From: CAZYWA01 sp964650975 [NCBI: uncultured bacterium]
GTDB lineage: Bacteria > JADJOY01
Assembly: GCA_964650975.1 (NCBI GenBank)
Contig: CAZYWA010000046.1
Coordinates: forward strand, 1-24,716
Reading direction: 5' to 3'
DNA length: 24,716 nucleotides
Shown: positions 16,371 to 24,381 of the stretch, piece by piece
Layout: each line of letters starts with the position of its first letter
Position numbering within the stretch: position 1 is the stretch's first letter
The notes under the pieces: model-generated
What the model was told of the DNA's origin: nothing
Seen by the model: the letters and a program-made list of their open reading frames with translations, nothing else
Database searches by the model: none
Translations under genes and position numbers: made by a program

Positions 16371-17698
16371 ATGAGCGCGGAGCGGGATTCGGGCGAGTCG
16401 GGAGAGCTGACTCGGCGGCAGTTCGTGGCGGGGGTCACGGCGGCCACCGGGCTCTCGCGCTCGCTAGCTGTGGCGGATCGAGCGAAGGCGATCCCGAGTC
16501 ACAGCCGCTCCCCGATCCTGCGAAGTCCGGGATCGAGCACGTGGTGGTGGTGATGATGGAGAACCGCTCCTTCGATCACTACTTCGGCTGGGTGCCGGGA
16601 GCGGATGCAAAGCAAGGCGGGCTCGTCTACACCGACAAGCAAGGCGCCTCGCAGGCGACCTTCCCTCTCGCACCCAGCTACCAGAACTGCGACCTTGCCG
16701 ATCCCGACCATTCGTACGGCGGCGGCCGACTGCAATTCGCCGACGGCGCCGCCGACGGCTGGCTTCGCGCCAAGACCAGCGATCGCTTTCCGATCGGCTT
16801 TTACGACCAGCGCGATCTCTCGTTCTTCGGTCAGGCCGTGCCGGAGTGGACGATCTTCGATCGCTACTTCTGCTCGATCCTGGCGCCCACCTACCCCAAT
16901 CGCTTTTACATGCACGCCGGCCAGACCGACCGGCTGGAGAACGACGAGCTCCCGCTCCTGACGCTGCCCACGATCTGGGATCGTCTCGCCGCCGCGGGCG
17001 TGAGCGGCACCTATTACTTCAGCGACGGACCGATCACCGGCCTGTGGGGCTTGAAGCACCTCGGCATCTCGAAGCTGGTGTCGCAGTTCTACGACGACGC
17101 TGCGGCGGGGACGCTGCCCAGCGTCGCGTACATCGATCCGCGCTTCATCAGCCCGAGCAAGGGTACCTCTGGCGACGATCACCCGCTCGCGGACATCCGG
17201 AACGGCCAGGCGTTCCTGAACCGGATCTACGAGGCGTTGATCACGAGCCCCAACTGGAAGGACACCGTCTTCGTCGTGACCTACGACGAATGGGGCGGGT
17301 TCTTCGATCACGTGCCACCGCCGCTGGCGCCGCTCACCGCTCTCGATCCGCAGATCGGCAACGACGGGCGGCTCGGCTTCCGCGTCCCGACGATGCTCGC
17401 TTCGCCGCTCGCGCGCCGCGGCTTCGTCGCCCACGCGCAGTACGACCACACCTCGGTGCTCAAGATGATCGAGTGGCGCTTTGCGCTCGAACCGCTCACG
17501 GTGCGCGACGCGACCGCCAACAACCTCGCCCAGGCCCTCGACTTCCGCCGCCCCAAGCGCCGCGACGCCAAGCACTTCGACGTACCGCAAGGCCCCTTCG
17601 GCGCGGCGTGCTCGGACGACGACGCCGAGCGAAGACCCGAGATCGCGAGATTGATCGCGCTCGCGCGACAGAACGGGTTTCCGGTTCCCGAAGAATGA
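16371..17698 (+). CDS. Phospholipase C/AcpA-type phosphoesterase, signal region frameshifted
   Basis: Upstream paralogue of the gene at 18505. The body is intact: MMENRSFDHYFGW, DDHPLAD, TYDEWGGFFDHVPPP and YDHTSVLKMIEWRF are the metal- and phosphate-site motifs of the phosphoesterase family (Pfam PF04185) that hydrolyses phospholipids or phosphomonoesters outside the cytoplasm. The ATG at 16371 encodes a Tat signal (LTRRQFVAGVTAATG), but after the GGG at 16449-16451 the frame is wrong and ends at 16553. Adding one G there joins it to ALALASC-GGSSEGDPES in the body frame, matching the paralogue's Tat-lipoprotein signal. Corrected length would be 442 residues. Without the repair the body could only start at the GTG at 16541, inside the first core strand. 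It is therefore a sequencing error or an early pseudogene. Confidence 0.85.
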
Positions 17699-17702
17699 GT
17701 TG

Positions 17703-17724
17703 CCGGGGGCTCTTCCAGCCCCGG
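17703..17724 (+). terminator. Stem-loop directly after the first phosphoesterase
   Basis: CCGGGGGCT pairs with AGCCCCGG around the loop CTTCC, with one bulged G, starting 5 nt after the stop codon. It has no U-tract. It could protect the mRNA 3' end or act together with the second stem-loop at 17794. Confidence 0.4.
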
Positions 17725-17793
17725 ACCGCGCGCTGCAAACGGTCGGGAGCCGTCGCGCTTTGTCGCGGTTCGTCACGACCTGCAAAGCGGGCG

Positions 17794-17817
17794 CTTGGCG
17801 CGTTGCGCCAAGTTTCT
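17794..17817 (+). terminator. Rho-independent terminator candidate
   Basis: A perfect 8-bp stem CTTGGCGC/GCGCCAAG with loop GTT is followed at once by TTTCT. It lies about 95 nt after the first phosphoesterase gene and before the small CxxC gene, so it would separate their transcripts. The U-tract is short. Confidence 0.5.
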
Positions 17818-17871
17818 AGCGCTCGAGCACCTGTGCCTGGCCCGATGGCACCGGCACCCGCGACCGACCGC

Positions 17872-17890
17872 GCGAAAATACTGCGAAAAT
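17872..17890 (+). promoter_or_regulatory. GCGAAAAT direct repeat with 11-bp period
   Basis: GCGAAAAT occurs at 17872-17879 and again at 17883-17890, one helical turn apart, about 70-90 nt before the ATG at 17959. An 11-bp direct repeat is the usual layout for OmpR/PhoB-type response regulators, and it is one of few AT-rich spots here. The binding protein is unknown. Confidence 0.35.
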
Positions 17891-17943
17891 TCGGGGCATC
17901 TCCCTTGCACAGCAAGCCCGCCAAGTTGCCGTCGAACACCCAG

Positions 17944-17952
17944 AGGAGGTGA
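17944..17952 (+). promoter_or_regulatory. Near-perfect Shine-Dalgarno AGGAGGTGA
   Basis: AGGAGGTGA is fully complementary to the 16S rRNA 3' end and lies six bases before the ATG at 17959. It fixes that start and suggests strong translation of the small downstream protein, in contrast to most genes in the window. Confidence 0.75.
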
Positions 17953-17958
17953 CAACCG

Positions 17959-18363
17959 ATGAGTGCCGGAACCGCTCGCAGCGCACCGCTGACACCGTTC
18001 GATTTCTTCGAAGTCCGCGCCGTGTGCCGGAGCTGCGGGCATTCGGACGAAGCGCACACGATCCGCACCTGGTGGAGCGCTCCCAATCGAACCTGCGGCT
18101 GGGACGCGCCGACCACATCCGGGACCACCTACACGCTCGGCGCGCAGCCCCAGCGGCTCAGCCCCAAGCGCACGCGGTTCCGCGCCGAGTCGCGCTGCGG
18201 CGGCTGTGAATCGGCACTCAACTGGTGGATCGTTTCGGATCGAGGTCGCGTGATCGCGATCCAGCAAGCCGACCGGACCGAGGTGATTCGCCTGGTGCCG
18301 CGGGATGCGCGCGCTCCTGCTGCTGTAGTTGCCGGGGCTCCCGCGTCCGCGAGCGCTTCTTGA
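17959..18363 (+). CDS. Small protein with two CxxC pairs (possible zinc ribbon), unknown function
   Basis: A 134-residue protein I cannot assign to a family. C23-x2-C26 (VCRSCGH) and C80-x2-C83 (RCGGC), 53 residues apart, could bind one zinc ion; an extra C46 lies in TCGWD. Between them is a Trp-, Thr- and Arg-rich segment, and after the second pair ALNWWIVSDRGRVIAIQ looks like beta-strands. The tail is Ala/Ser/Pro rich. No signal peptide or membrane helix is seen, so it is probably cytoplasmic. The start is secured by a near-perfect Shine-Dalgarno. It lies between two paralogous phosphoesterase genes on the same strand, which hints at a shared regulon but does not show a function. Confidence 0.78.
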   Translation: MSAGTARSAPLTPFDFFEVRAVCRSCGHSDEAHTIRTWWSAPNRTCGWDAPTTSGTTYTLGAQPQRLSPKRTRFRAESRCGGCESALNWWIVSDRGRVIAIQQADRTEVIRLVPRDARAPAAVVAGAPASASAS

Positions 18364-18470
18364 GGTAGCCCGGACCCACGTTTCGCGAGCGTCGCGGCCG
18401 CATGGAGCCGGGGTGGCGCACCCCGCGCTCGCATGCTTGCCAACTCACAGGAGTGAATCGGAAGCTCCTT

Positions 18471-18495
18471 CCGCGGGTTCGTCCCGAGCCCGCGG
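18471..18495 (+). promoter_or_regulatory. Hairpin abutting the second phosphoesterase ribosome site
   Basis: CCGCGGG (18471-18477) pairs perfectly with CCCGCGG (18489-18495) across an 11-nt loop. The right arm enters the G-run (18494-18499) that serves as the Shine-Dalgarno for the ATG at 18505, so the hairpin could limit ribosome access. The effect is inference. Confidence 0.3.
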
Positions 18496-18504
18496 GGGGA
18501 CGAG

Positions 18505-19872
18505 ATGCACTCGACGCGAGATGCTTCCGCATCACACGACGCGGGCGCCGGTACCGCCGCGCCGGACGAACCTCGAACCGAGCTCTCGCGGCGCCAGTTC
18601 ATCGCCGGCGTGACCGCCGCCGCTGGCGCGGCAGCCTTGAGCGCCGGGTGCGGCGGCTCCTCGGGCGGAGGCGATCCCGAGTCGCAGCCGCTTCCCGATC
18701 CCGCCAAGTCGGGCATCGAGCACATCGTCGTGCTCATGATGGAGAACCGCTCGTTCGACCACTTCCTCGGCTGGCTGCCGAACGCCGATGGTCGGCAGGG
18801 CGGCCTCACCTACACCGACAAGCAGGGAAATTCGCAAGCCACCTTCCCGCTCGCTCCCGACTATCAGAACTGCCAGTGGCAAGACCCGGATCACGGCTAC
18901 GACGGCGGCCGAGCGCAGTTCGCCGGCGGCGCCAACGACGGCTGGCTCAAGGCCGGGACCGACGATCGTTTCCCGATCGGGTTCTACGGCCAGGAAGATC
19001 TCTCGTTCTACGGCCAGGCCGTTCCCGCGTGGACCACATTCGATCGCTACTTCTGCTCGTTTCTCGGCCCGACCTTTCCCAATCGTTTCTACCTGCACGC
19101 GGGACAGACCGACCGGCTGGTCACGTTCCCCTTCCCGTTCGCGACCATGCCCGCGATCTGGGACCGGCTCGCCGCCGCCGGCATCACGGGCAGCTACTAT
19201 TTCAGCGACGCACCCGTCACCGGCCTCTGGGGCACGCGCTACCTCGGCATCTCGAAGCTGATGTCGAAGTTCTACGAGGACGCAGCCGCGGGAACGCTGC
19301 CGAGCGTCGCCTACCTCGATCCCAAGTTCATCGGCGAAGGCAAGGGCACGTCGCACGACGACCATCCGCTGGCCGACGTGCGAAACGGACAGGCCTTCGT
19401 CAATCAGGTCTACGAGGCGCTGATCGCGAGCCCCAACTGGAAGGACACCGTGTTCGTCGTGACCTACGACGAATGGGGTGGCTTCTACGATCACGTGCCT
19501 CCGCCGCAAGGCCCGCTCACCGATCTCGATCCCAAGGTCGGCAACGACGGCCGCCTCGGCTTCCGCGTGCCGACGCTGCTCGCGTCGCCGCTGGCACGAC
19601 GCGGCTTCGTCGGCCATCAGCAATACGACCACACCTCGGTGCTCTCCATGATCGAGTGGCGCTTCGGGCTCGAGCCGCTCACGATCTGCGACGCGAGCAC
19701 CAACAACCTCGCCAGGGCGCTCGATTTCCGTCACGGCAAGGATCTTTCCACGCCGCGTTTCACCGTGCCGTCCGGCCCGTTCGGCGGCGCTTGCGGGAGT
19801 GACGCCCGGCCCGAGATGGCCGAGCTCCGGGAGCTCGCGAGGCAGAGCGGGTTCGACATTCCCAACGATTGA
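18505..19872 (+). CDS. Tat-exported lipoprotein phosphoesterase (phospholipase C/AcpA family)
   Basis: A 455-residue intact paralogue of the gene at 16371. The N-terminus has a twin-arginine signal (ELSRRQFIAGVTAA) ending in a lipobox-like L-S-A-G-C, followed by a Gly/Ser linker, so the protein is probably folded with its metal in the cytoplasm, exported by Tat and lipid-anchored. The catalytic family motifs are present: MMENRSFDHFLGW, DDHPLAD, TYDEWGGFYDHVPPP and YDHTSVLSMIEWRF. Family members hydrolyse phosphatidylcholine-type lipids or phosphomonoesters; I cannot tell which from sequence alone. The ATG at 18505 follows GGGGGA. The crotonase gene starts 21 nt after its stop and may be co-transcribed. 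Its upstream hairpin touches the ribosome-binding site. Confidence 0.93.
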   Translation: MHSTRDASASHDAGAGTAAPDEPRTELSRRQFIAGVTAAAGAAALSAGCGGSSGGGDPESQPLPDPAKSGIEHIVVLMMENRSFDHFLGWLPNADGRQGGLTYTDKQGNSQATFPLAPDYQNCQWQDPDHGYDGGRAQFAGGANDGWLKAGTDDRFPIGFYGQEDLSFYGQAVPAWTTFDRYFCSFLGPTFPNRFYLHAGQTDRLVTFPFPFATMPAIWDRLAAAGITGSYYFSDAPVTGLWGTRYLGISKLMSKFYEDAAAGTLPSVAYLDPKFIGEGKGTSHDDHPLADVRNGQAFVNQVYEALIASPNWKDTVFVVTYDEWGGFYDHVPPPQGPLTDLDPKVGNDGRLGFRVPTLLASPLARRGFVGHQQYDHTSVLSMIEWRFGLEPLTICDASTNNLARALDFRHGKDLSTPRFTVPSGPFGGACGSDARPEMAELRELARQSGFDIPND

Positions 19873-19893
19873 TCGGCTCCGCAGGCTCTCGCG

Positions 19894-20685
19894 ATGTCCG
19901 ACTACGAAGAGATCCGCCTCGACATCGCCGACGGGATCGCGACGCTGACGCTCCACCGTCCCGCGGAGCGAAACGCCATGACGCCCGCCATGGGCGAGGA
20001 AGTCGCCGCCGCGTGCCGCGAGCTGTCCGCGCTCGACGGGCTGCGAGCCGTGATCGTGACGGGCGCCGGATCGGCCTTCGCCGCCGGCGGGAAGTTCGAC
20101 TTCATCGAGGACGTCACCAAGCTCCCGCCCGGCGAGCGCACCACTCGCATGAATTGGTTCTACCGGCTGTTCCTCGCGATCGCCGAGGTACCGGTGCCGA
20201 CCATCGCCGCCATCAACGGACACGCGATCGGCGCCGGCCTCTGCTTTCCCCTCGCCTGCGATCTGAGGCTCGCCGCCCAAGGCGCCAGGATGGGCCTCAA
20301 CTTCGTGCGGCTCGGACTGCATCCGGGAATGGGCGGATCGTTCCTGTTGCCGCGGCTGGTGGGAATCGCACGCGCCGCGGACCTCATCTTCACCGGACGC
20401 CTCGTCGACGCCGCCGAGGCCAAGGAGCTGGGCCTGGTGAACGAGGTGCTGCCGCCGGAGAAGCTCATGCCGCGCGCGCTGGAGATCGCTGGGGAGATCG
20501 TCCGCAACGCGCCGATCGCCGTGCGCCAGACCAAGCAATCGCTCTACGCAAGCCTCGGCGGTACCCTCGACGCGGCCCTCGCCCGCGAAGCCGCCGCGCA
20601 GTCGATCGACTACGGCACCGCCGACCTGCTCGAAGGCATCACCGCCGCCAGAGAGAAGCGCGCCCCACGGTTTCGCGGGGAGTGA
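19894..20685 (+). CDS. Enoyl-CoA hydratase/isomerase-family (crotonase) protein
   Basis: A 263-residue crotonase-fold protein. The CoA/oxyanion elements are recognisable: TLHRPAERNAM (18-29), FAAGGKFDF (62-70), INGHAIGAGL (107-116) and LGLHPGMGGSFLLPR (140-154). At the position of rat hydratase Glu144 there is F137 (in GLNFVRLG where PExxLG is usual), and at Glu164 there is D163. The usual two-Glu hydratase chemistry is therefore unlikely as such, and an isomerase, hydrolase or other crotonase reaction on an acyl-CoA is possible. It is cytoplasmic, with no signal peptide. It follows the phosphoesterase by 21 nt and converges with the GST gene, leaving 3 nt between stops. Confidence 0.9.
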   Translation: MSDYEEIRLDIADGIATLTLHRPAERNAMTPAMGEEVAAACRELSALDGLRAVIVTGAGSAFAAGGKFDFIEDVTKLPPGERTTRMNWFYRLFLAIAEVPVPTIAAINGHAIGAGLCFPLACDLRLAAQGARMGLNFVRLGLHPGMGGSFLLPRLVGIARAADLIFTGRLVDAAEAKELGLVNEVLPPEKLMPRALEIAGEIVRNAPIAVRQTKQSLYASLGGTLDAALAREAAAQSIDYGTADLLEGITAAREKRAPRFRGE

Positions 20686-20688
20686 GGC

Positions 20689-21411
20689 TCACTCGAGCTC
20701 GGGGTAGTGGCGGAAGATCCCGTCCTCGTTGAACGGGATGCGCCGTTCCGAGCCGAGGTACGCGGCGATCCGACGCCGCGCGGCGACGCTATCGTGCAAA
20801 GCAATCACGCGCGGGTGGCGCTTTTCGAGTCGCTTCATGGTGCCCGGGAACGCGTAGCGGAGTCCCGCGATCACCTGGAAGAGCGATAGGTCGGCGTAGC
20901 TGAGCGAGCGGCCCGCGAGGTAGCGCTTCGCGACACCGTTCCGCTCCAGAATGCGTTCGAAATAGCCCAGAAACTTCGGGAGCCGCTCCTTCCGGAATGC
21001 TTCGGTCCGGCGTTTCGCCTCGGCGCGCTGATTCTCGTAGTAGAGCCCGCTCGAGATTGGGTGGTGCGTGTCGTGCGCCTCGACTACCCAGTCGGCGATC
21101 GTGAGCTGCAACTGATTGACCCACAAGCGACCGCCTTCGTCGCAAGGAGCGAGCCCGTGACGGTCACCGAGAAACAGCAGGATGTTCGCGGTCTGTCCGA
21201 TCAGGAGCCGGCCAGCGCGCAAGAAAGGCGGCGCGAACGACGGACGCGCCACCTTCCGGCCGTCGAGGAGCGCGAACATCGCCGGCATGCCGCCATCACT
21301 CTTCCCACCGCGCGCGACGTCGAGGTACGGCACGCCCACCTCCTCGAGCGCCAGCCGCACAAACTCGCCACGCCCCTGAATCGACGGCCAGTAGTAAAGC
21401 TCGTAGCGCAT
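20689..21411 (-). CDS. Glutathione S-transferase family protein (sigma-like)
   Basis: A 240-residue cytosolic GST. The thioredoxin-like N-terminal domain starts MRYELYYWPSIQGRGEFVRLALEE, where Tyr7 or Tyr6 fits the catalytic tyrosine of sigma-type enzymes and GRGE follows as usual. A segment with cis-Pro-like RPSFAPPFL and the glutathione-binding QTANILLFLG (Thr in place of the common Ser) completes the domain. The all-helical C-terminal domain includes LSYADLSLFQVIAGL, the conserved N-capping/hydrophobic-staple region (S-x-A-D). The ATG at 21411 has a purine-rich GGAAGGGG before it. Substrate unknown; such enzymes conjugate electrophiles or isomerise small molecules. It is separated from the upstream SGNH gene by 226 nt containing structured element copy B. 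Confidence 0.9.
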   Translation of the reverse strand: MRYELYYWPSIQGRGEFVRLALEEVGVPYLDVARGGKSDGGMPAMFALLDGRKVARPSFAPPFLRAGRLLIGQTANILLFLGDRHGLAPCDEGGRLWVNQLQLTIADWVVEAHDTHHPISSGLYYENQRAEAKRRTEAFRKERLPKFLGYFERILERNGVAKRYLAGRSLSYADLSLFQVIAGLRYAFPGTMKRLEKRHPRVIALHDSVAARRRIAAYLGSERRIPFNEDGIFRHYPELE

Positions 21412-21540
21412 ACCCCTTCCCTCCCGCGCGAGCGTGCGCTCGCGATCCGTCACTGGTCTCCGACGGGGCAGCGTGCTCTGCGGATCCGCACGCCGCAAAT
21501 CGTGCCCTCACGCCAAGCGGCGTCGCGACCCGACAGCTGC

Positions 21541-21616
21541 GGACGCGAGGGACCGCGTCCCTTCCAACCTCGGATCGAGCTCGAATACCTGCCGGAGTGC
21601 TGCGGTCCCTCGCAGC
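21541..21616. repeat. Three-hairpin intergenic element, copy B
   Basis: Same layout as the element at 2115-2191. The first hairpin (21541-21560) has a 7-bp stem GGACGCG and hexaloop AGGGAC. A middle fold (21561-21597) is closed by CTTCC with GGAG, one base bulged. The third hairpin (21599-21616) has a 6-bp stem GCTGCG and hexaloop GTCCCT. Loops are identical to copy A and complementary to each other, while stems differ but stay paired. As DNA, GCGAGGGACCGC (21545-21556) and GCGGTCCCTCGC (21602-21613) are a perfect 12-bp inverted repeat. It lies 21 nt after the stop of the SGNH gene and 130 nt before the GST start, again between two minus-strand genes. Confidence 0.7.
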
Positions 21617-21637
21617 CGCGAGAATCACACCTCGAAG

Positions 21638-23353
21638 TCACGGGTCTCGGCGAGCACCGGCGAACATCAGTGTTCCGAACGACTCCGGTTGCAGAAGTGA
21701 GTCCCCCGAGAGCGGTGTCCAGGTGAGCCACTGGCCGTGCGGCTCGCCGGCGCTCACGTGGCGAGCGAGGTTCACCCGCCAGTGGGTGCCGTCTGCCGGC
21801 GGCGCCACGCCCAGGGCGGCGAACGGCAGCGCGATCTCGGCTGTCCAGGCGTCGGCGCCGATGTCGATGGCGGCCTCGATCCCCGCCGCGTTCCACGCCG
21901 CCTCGCGGCCGCGGTGCTCGCGATCGTAGAGCGCGCCGGCCGCGTTCAAGATCACCTGAAAATAGGGCGCATCCGGCGATTCGTCCGGAGCGACGAAGAG
22001 CTCCACGTCGTCGTCCTCCCAGATGCGATCGCCGTCGCGTTCGAGCACCGTGCGACGCAACCGGTCGGGCCGAGGCTCGCCGCAGCGGAAGGCGATGTAG
22101 AGCCGCTGGCCGTCGTGAGCGAGCCACGCGACGGTCGGACGGGACGGCACCACGGGCTCGTCGGGGAGCGGGACGAACGACGCGACGGGTGGAACCGATC
22201 GCCACGCGAGATCGTCGAGATGCCCGTCGATCCTCGGAGCCGAGGTCACGCGCACGACCTCGAGCGCGGGAGGGGCGATCCGCACCGGTGCCGCCGCGCC
22301 CCCGGCGGCCAGCTCGAGACGGATGCCAGCGGGAAGCAGGCCCGCGTCGTGCAGGAAGCCGGCGGCGGCTTGCGCCGCGATCGCATCACCGGTGGCATTC
22401 GGGTGCCACGGATCGTCCGGAACCACGCGCAGCTCCGCGGCGGGAAGCGCGCGAAACGCATCGGCGAGATCGAGCGCCGGAATCCTGAGCTCGTGCGCGA
22501 TCTCGCCGATCCGGCGTCGCACCGCTTCGAGACCGGCATCGGCCGGGCCGAGCATCGGGAAGACGAGGATCGCCACCTTCGCACCTGCCGCCGTCGCATC
22601 ATCACGGATCGAGCGATAGGCGGCGGCGTTCTTCTCCGCCTGCAGGTCGAGCAGCGGGGGCGGCGCGTCGGCCGAGCGCGCCACGGCGGCCACGCGATCC
22701 GCCACGCGCACCAGGGCCGAGGCACGGGCCGTCGCGCGCGCCACGGGGCCGCTGCCCAGCGCCAGCGGCACCAGCGGCGGCGCGTACTCGCGGATCTCCA
22801 GACCTCCGGTCGAGCGTGTCTCGACCTGGCGCGGCCCGAGATCGTTGGCGCACGCCTCGACCAGCACCAGATCGGGCGCGATCGCGAGCCCGTGCCGTTC
22901 GAGCCACAGCGCTTCCTGGCGCGCGTTGTAGCCGCTCACGCCGCCGTTCCAGACCTCGACGCGCGCCTTCGGCGAATCGAGCATCTGCTCCAGCAGCTTC
23001 GGATAGGTGCGTTCGAGCGGCAGACCCGTGCCGTAGGTGATCGAGTCGCCGAGCGCCAGGATCCGGAACGTGCCCGGCGGCTTCACCAGCGGCCGCTCGA
23101 CGTCGCGAAACCCGAGCGAATCGTGGGTCACGTCGCCGACGCTGGCACCCGGAGCGAGCTCGAAGCCCAGCTCGTCGGGAACGGGACGATGGAGCGTCAT
23201 GCGGCCGTCGGACGCGGCGAGGCGAATGACGGTCACGAGTCGCGGCCGCTCGGCGAGGCGAGCGGTCAGCTCGGCGCCGAGGAGCGCGAGCGTGACCGCC
23301 GCGATCCAGCGCGCGCGCCCGCTCGTTCTGCGCGCCGGACGCGGCTCATTCAC
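21638..23353 (-). CDS. SGNH/GDSL hydrolase fused to a CBM9-like domain
   Basis: A 571-residue protein. A membrane anchor or uncleaved signal lies at about residues 14-32. The SGNH hydrolase domain follows: block I LALGDSITYG with nucleophile S104, block II WNGGVSGYN, block III EACAND and block V DDPWHPNATG with the Asp-x-x-His pair, so the catalytic set is complete. From about residue 385 a beta-rich domain (PRIDGHLDDLAW, YIAFRC, WEDDDVELFV, WTAEIALPFAALG, WRVNLAR) matches the CBM9/DOMON-like family often attached to extracellular enzymes. The likely role is deacylation of a cell-surface or extracellular glycan or lipid. The GTG at 23353 overlaps the upstream stop as GTGA and excludes a long basic extension. 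It belongs to the operon with the HEAT gene and a membrane protein. Confidence 0.9.
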   Translation of the reverse strand: MNEPRPARRTSGRARWIAAVTLALLGAELTARLAERPRLVTVIRLAASDGRMTLHRPVPDELGFELAPGASVGDVTHDSLGFRDVERPLVKPPGTFRILALGDSITYGTGLPLERTYPKLLEQMLDSPKARVEVWNGGVSGYNARQEALWLERHGLAIAPDLVLVEACANDLGPRQVETRSTGGLEIREYAPPLVPLALGSGPVARATARASALVRVADRVAAVARSADAPPPLLDLQAEKNAAAYRSIRDDATAAGAKVAILVFPMLGPADAGLEAVRRRIGEIAHELRIPALDLADAFRALPAAELRVVPDDPWHPNATGDAIAAQAAAGFLHDAGLLPAGIRLELAAGGAAAPVRIAPPALEVVRVTSAPRIDGHLDDLAWRSVPPVASFVPLPDEPVVPSRPTVAWLAHDGQRLYIAFRCGEPRPDRLRRTVLERDGDRIWEDDDVELFVAPDESPDAPYFQVILNAAGALYDREHRGREAAWNAAGIEAAIDIGADAWTAEIALPFAALGVAPPADGTHWRVNLARHVSAGEPHGQWLTWTPLSGDSLLQPESFGTLMFAGARRDP

Positions 23354-24381
23354 GGCTCGTTCCTGCTCGGTGCCCGCGCGGCCGCGGAGCTGGATTGCAT
23401 CCACGAGGCGCTCGCTGCATAGCGCTGGACCACCGGATCGACGGCCGCCGTCTCCGGGACCGCCGTCGATGACGCGACCGCCGCCAGTGCGGCGAGAGCC
23501 TCCGGCTCGCGCGCGCCGCGCGCCGAGAGGAGCCACGCTGCGCGGCGACGCACCTCCCCCTGCGCATCGTGGAGCAACGGCCCGACACACGGGGCGACCG
23601 GAGCGCTCACCTCGGCGAGTGCCCGCATCGCGCTCGTGGCCACCCACGCGTCCGGATCGGCGAGGTGCGCACAGAGATCGGCCGCGACGTCGCCCGACCC
23701 GGAGGCCACGTGGAGGAGCGCCTGCGGGGCCGCCGATCGAACGGCCGCGTACGGATCGCCGAGCGCCTTCCGCAGCGCAACGAGCCCGCGATCGCCCGCT
23801 TGCGCGCCCGCTCGACCGAGCCCTTCCAGCGCGCTGAGGCGCATCGCGAGCACCGGGCTTTCGAGCGCCTCGATCAGCACGTTCGTCACCGCGGCAGCAG
23901 AATCGACTGCTCCGGCCGCCGGCGGAGTGGCGCTGAGCTCGACCGCGGCGCGCAGACGAATCGCGCGATCGGCGTCGTCGAGGCGGCGTGCCAGCGCTTC
24001 ACGCGCCGCCGCCTCGCTCGACGTCCAGGACCCGAGCCCTTCGACGGCCGCGAGCCGCACCTCCCCGTCCGGGTCGCTCGACGCAACGGCGAGCGGCGGC
24101 ACCGCGCGCACCACCGATCGATCCATGGCGCCGAGCGCCACGCAGGCCCAGCGCCGGTCGAGCGGCGTTCCTCGTCCCATGAGCTGCACCAGCGGATCGA
24201 CGGCCGGATCGCCGGCCCGCGCCAGCTCCTTCGCGGCCGCGCGGCTTCGCTCCATGCCGCCCTGCTCGAGATCGGCGATCGACTTCGCGACGGCACCCGC
24301 TTCGGCGGCCCGGGCGGCGTGGCGCGGCGAGATCGATGCCGCCACCGTCGCGACCATCAGCGCCGCCAGAGCACGTTTCAC
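23350..24381 (-). CDS. Exported HEAT-repeat protein
   Basis: A 343-residue protein with a signal peptide (VKRALAALMVATVAAS, likely cleaved near AARA) followed from about residue 60 to 300 by HEAT/PBS-lyase-type helical repeats: recurring DPxxxVRxxAxxAL units such as DPDGEVRLAAVEGLG, DPYAAVRSAAPQALL and DPDAWVATSAMRALA. HEAT arrays bind other proteins and have no activity of their own. Probably periplasmic. The GTG at 24381 overlaps the upstream TGA as GTGA and starts the signal peptide, so it is preferred over the longer frame. Its own stop overlaps the SGNH hydrolase start, which makes three genes translationally linked and suggests it works with the hydrolase at the cell surface. Confidence 0.88.
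   Translation of the reverse strand: MKRALAALMVATVAASISPRHAARAAEAGAVAKSIADLEQGGMERSRAAAKELARAGDPAVDPLVQLMGRGTPLDRRWACVALGAMDRSVVRAVPPLAVASSDPDGEVRLAAVEGLGSWTSSEAAAREALARRLDDADRAIRLRAAVELSATPPAAGAVDSAAAVTNVLIEALESPVLAMRLSALEGLGRAGAQAGDRGLVALRKALGDPYAAVRSAAPQALLHVASGSGDVAADLCAHLADPDAWVATSAMRALAEVSAPVAPCVGPLLHDAQGEVRRRAAWLLSARGAREPEALAALAAVASSTAVPETAAVDPVVQRYAASASWMQSSSAAARAPSRNEP

Noticed and set aside
16446-16453. Programmed ribosomal frameshifting in the first phosphoesterase
   Set aside because: No slippery heptamer or convincing downstream stimulator; a lost G in a G-run explains it more simply.
18532-20538. 668-codon minus-strand frame opposite the second phosphoesterase and crotonase
   Set aside because: It spans two real plus-strand genes and carries no recognisable domain; open only because of high GC.
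21737-23422. 561-codon plus-strand frame opposite the SGNH hydrolase
   Set aside because: Antisense to a gene with all SGNH blocks and a CBM9-like domain.
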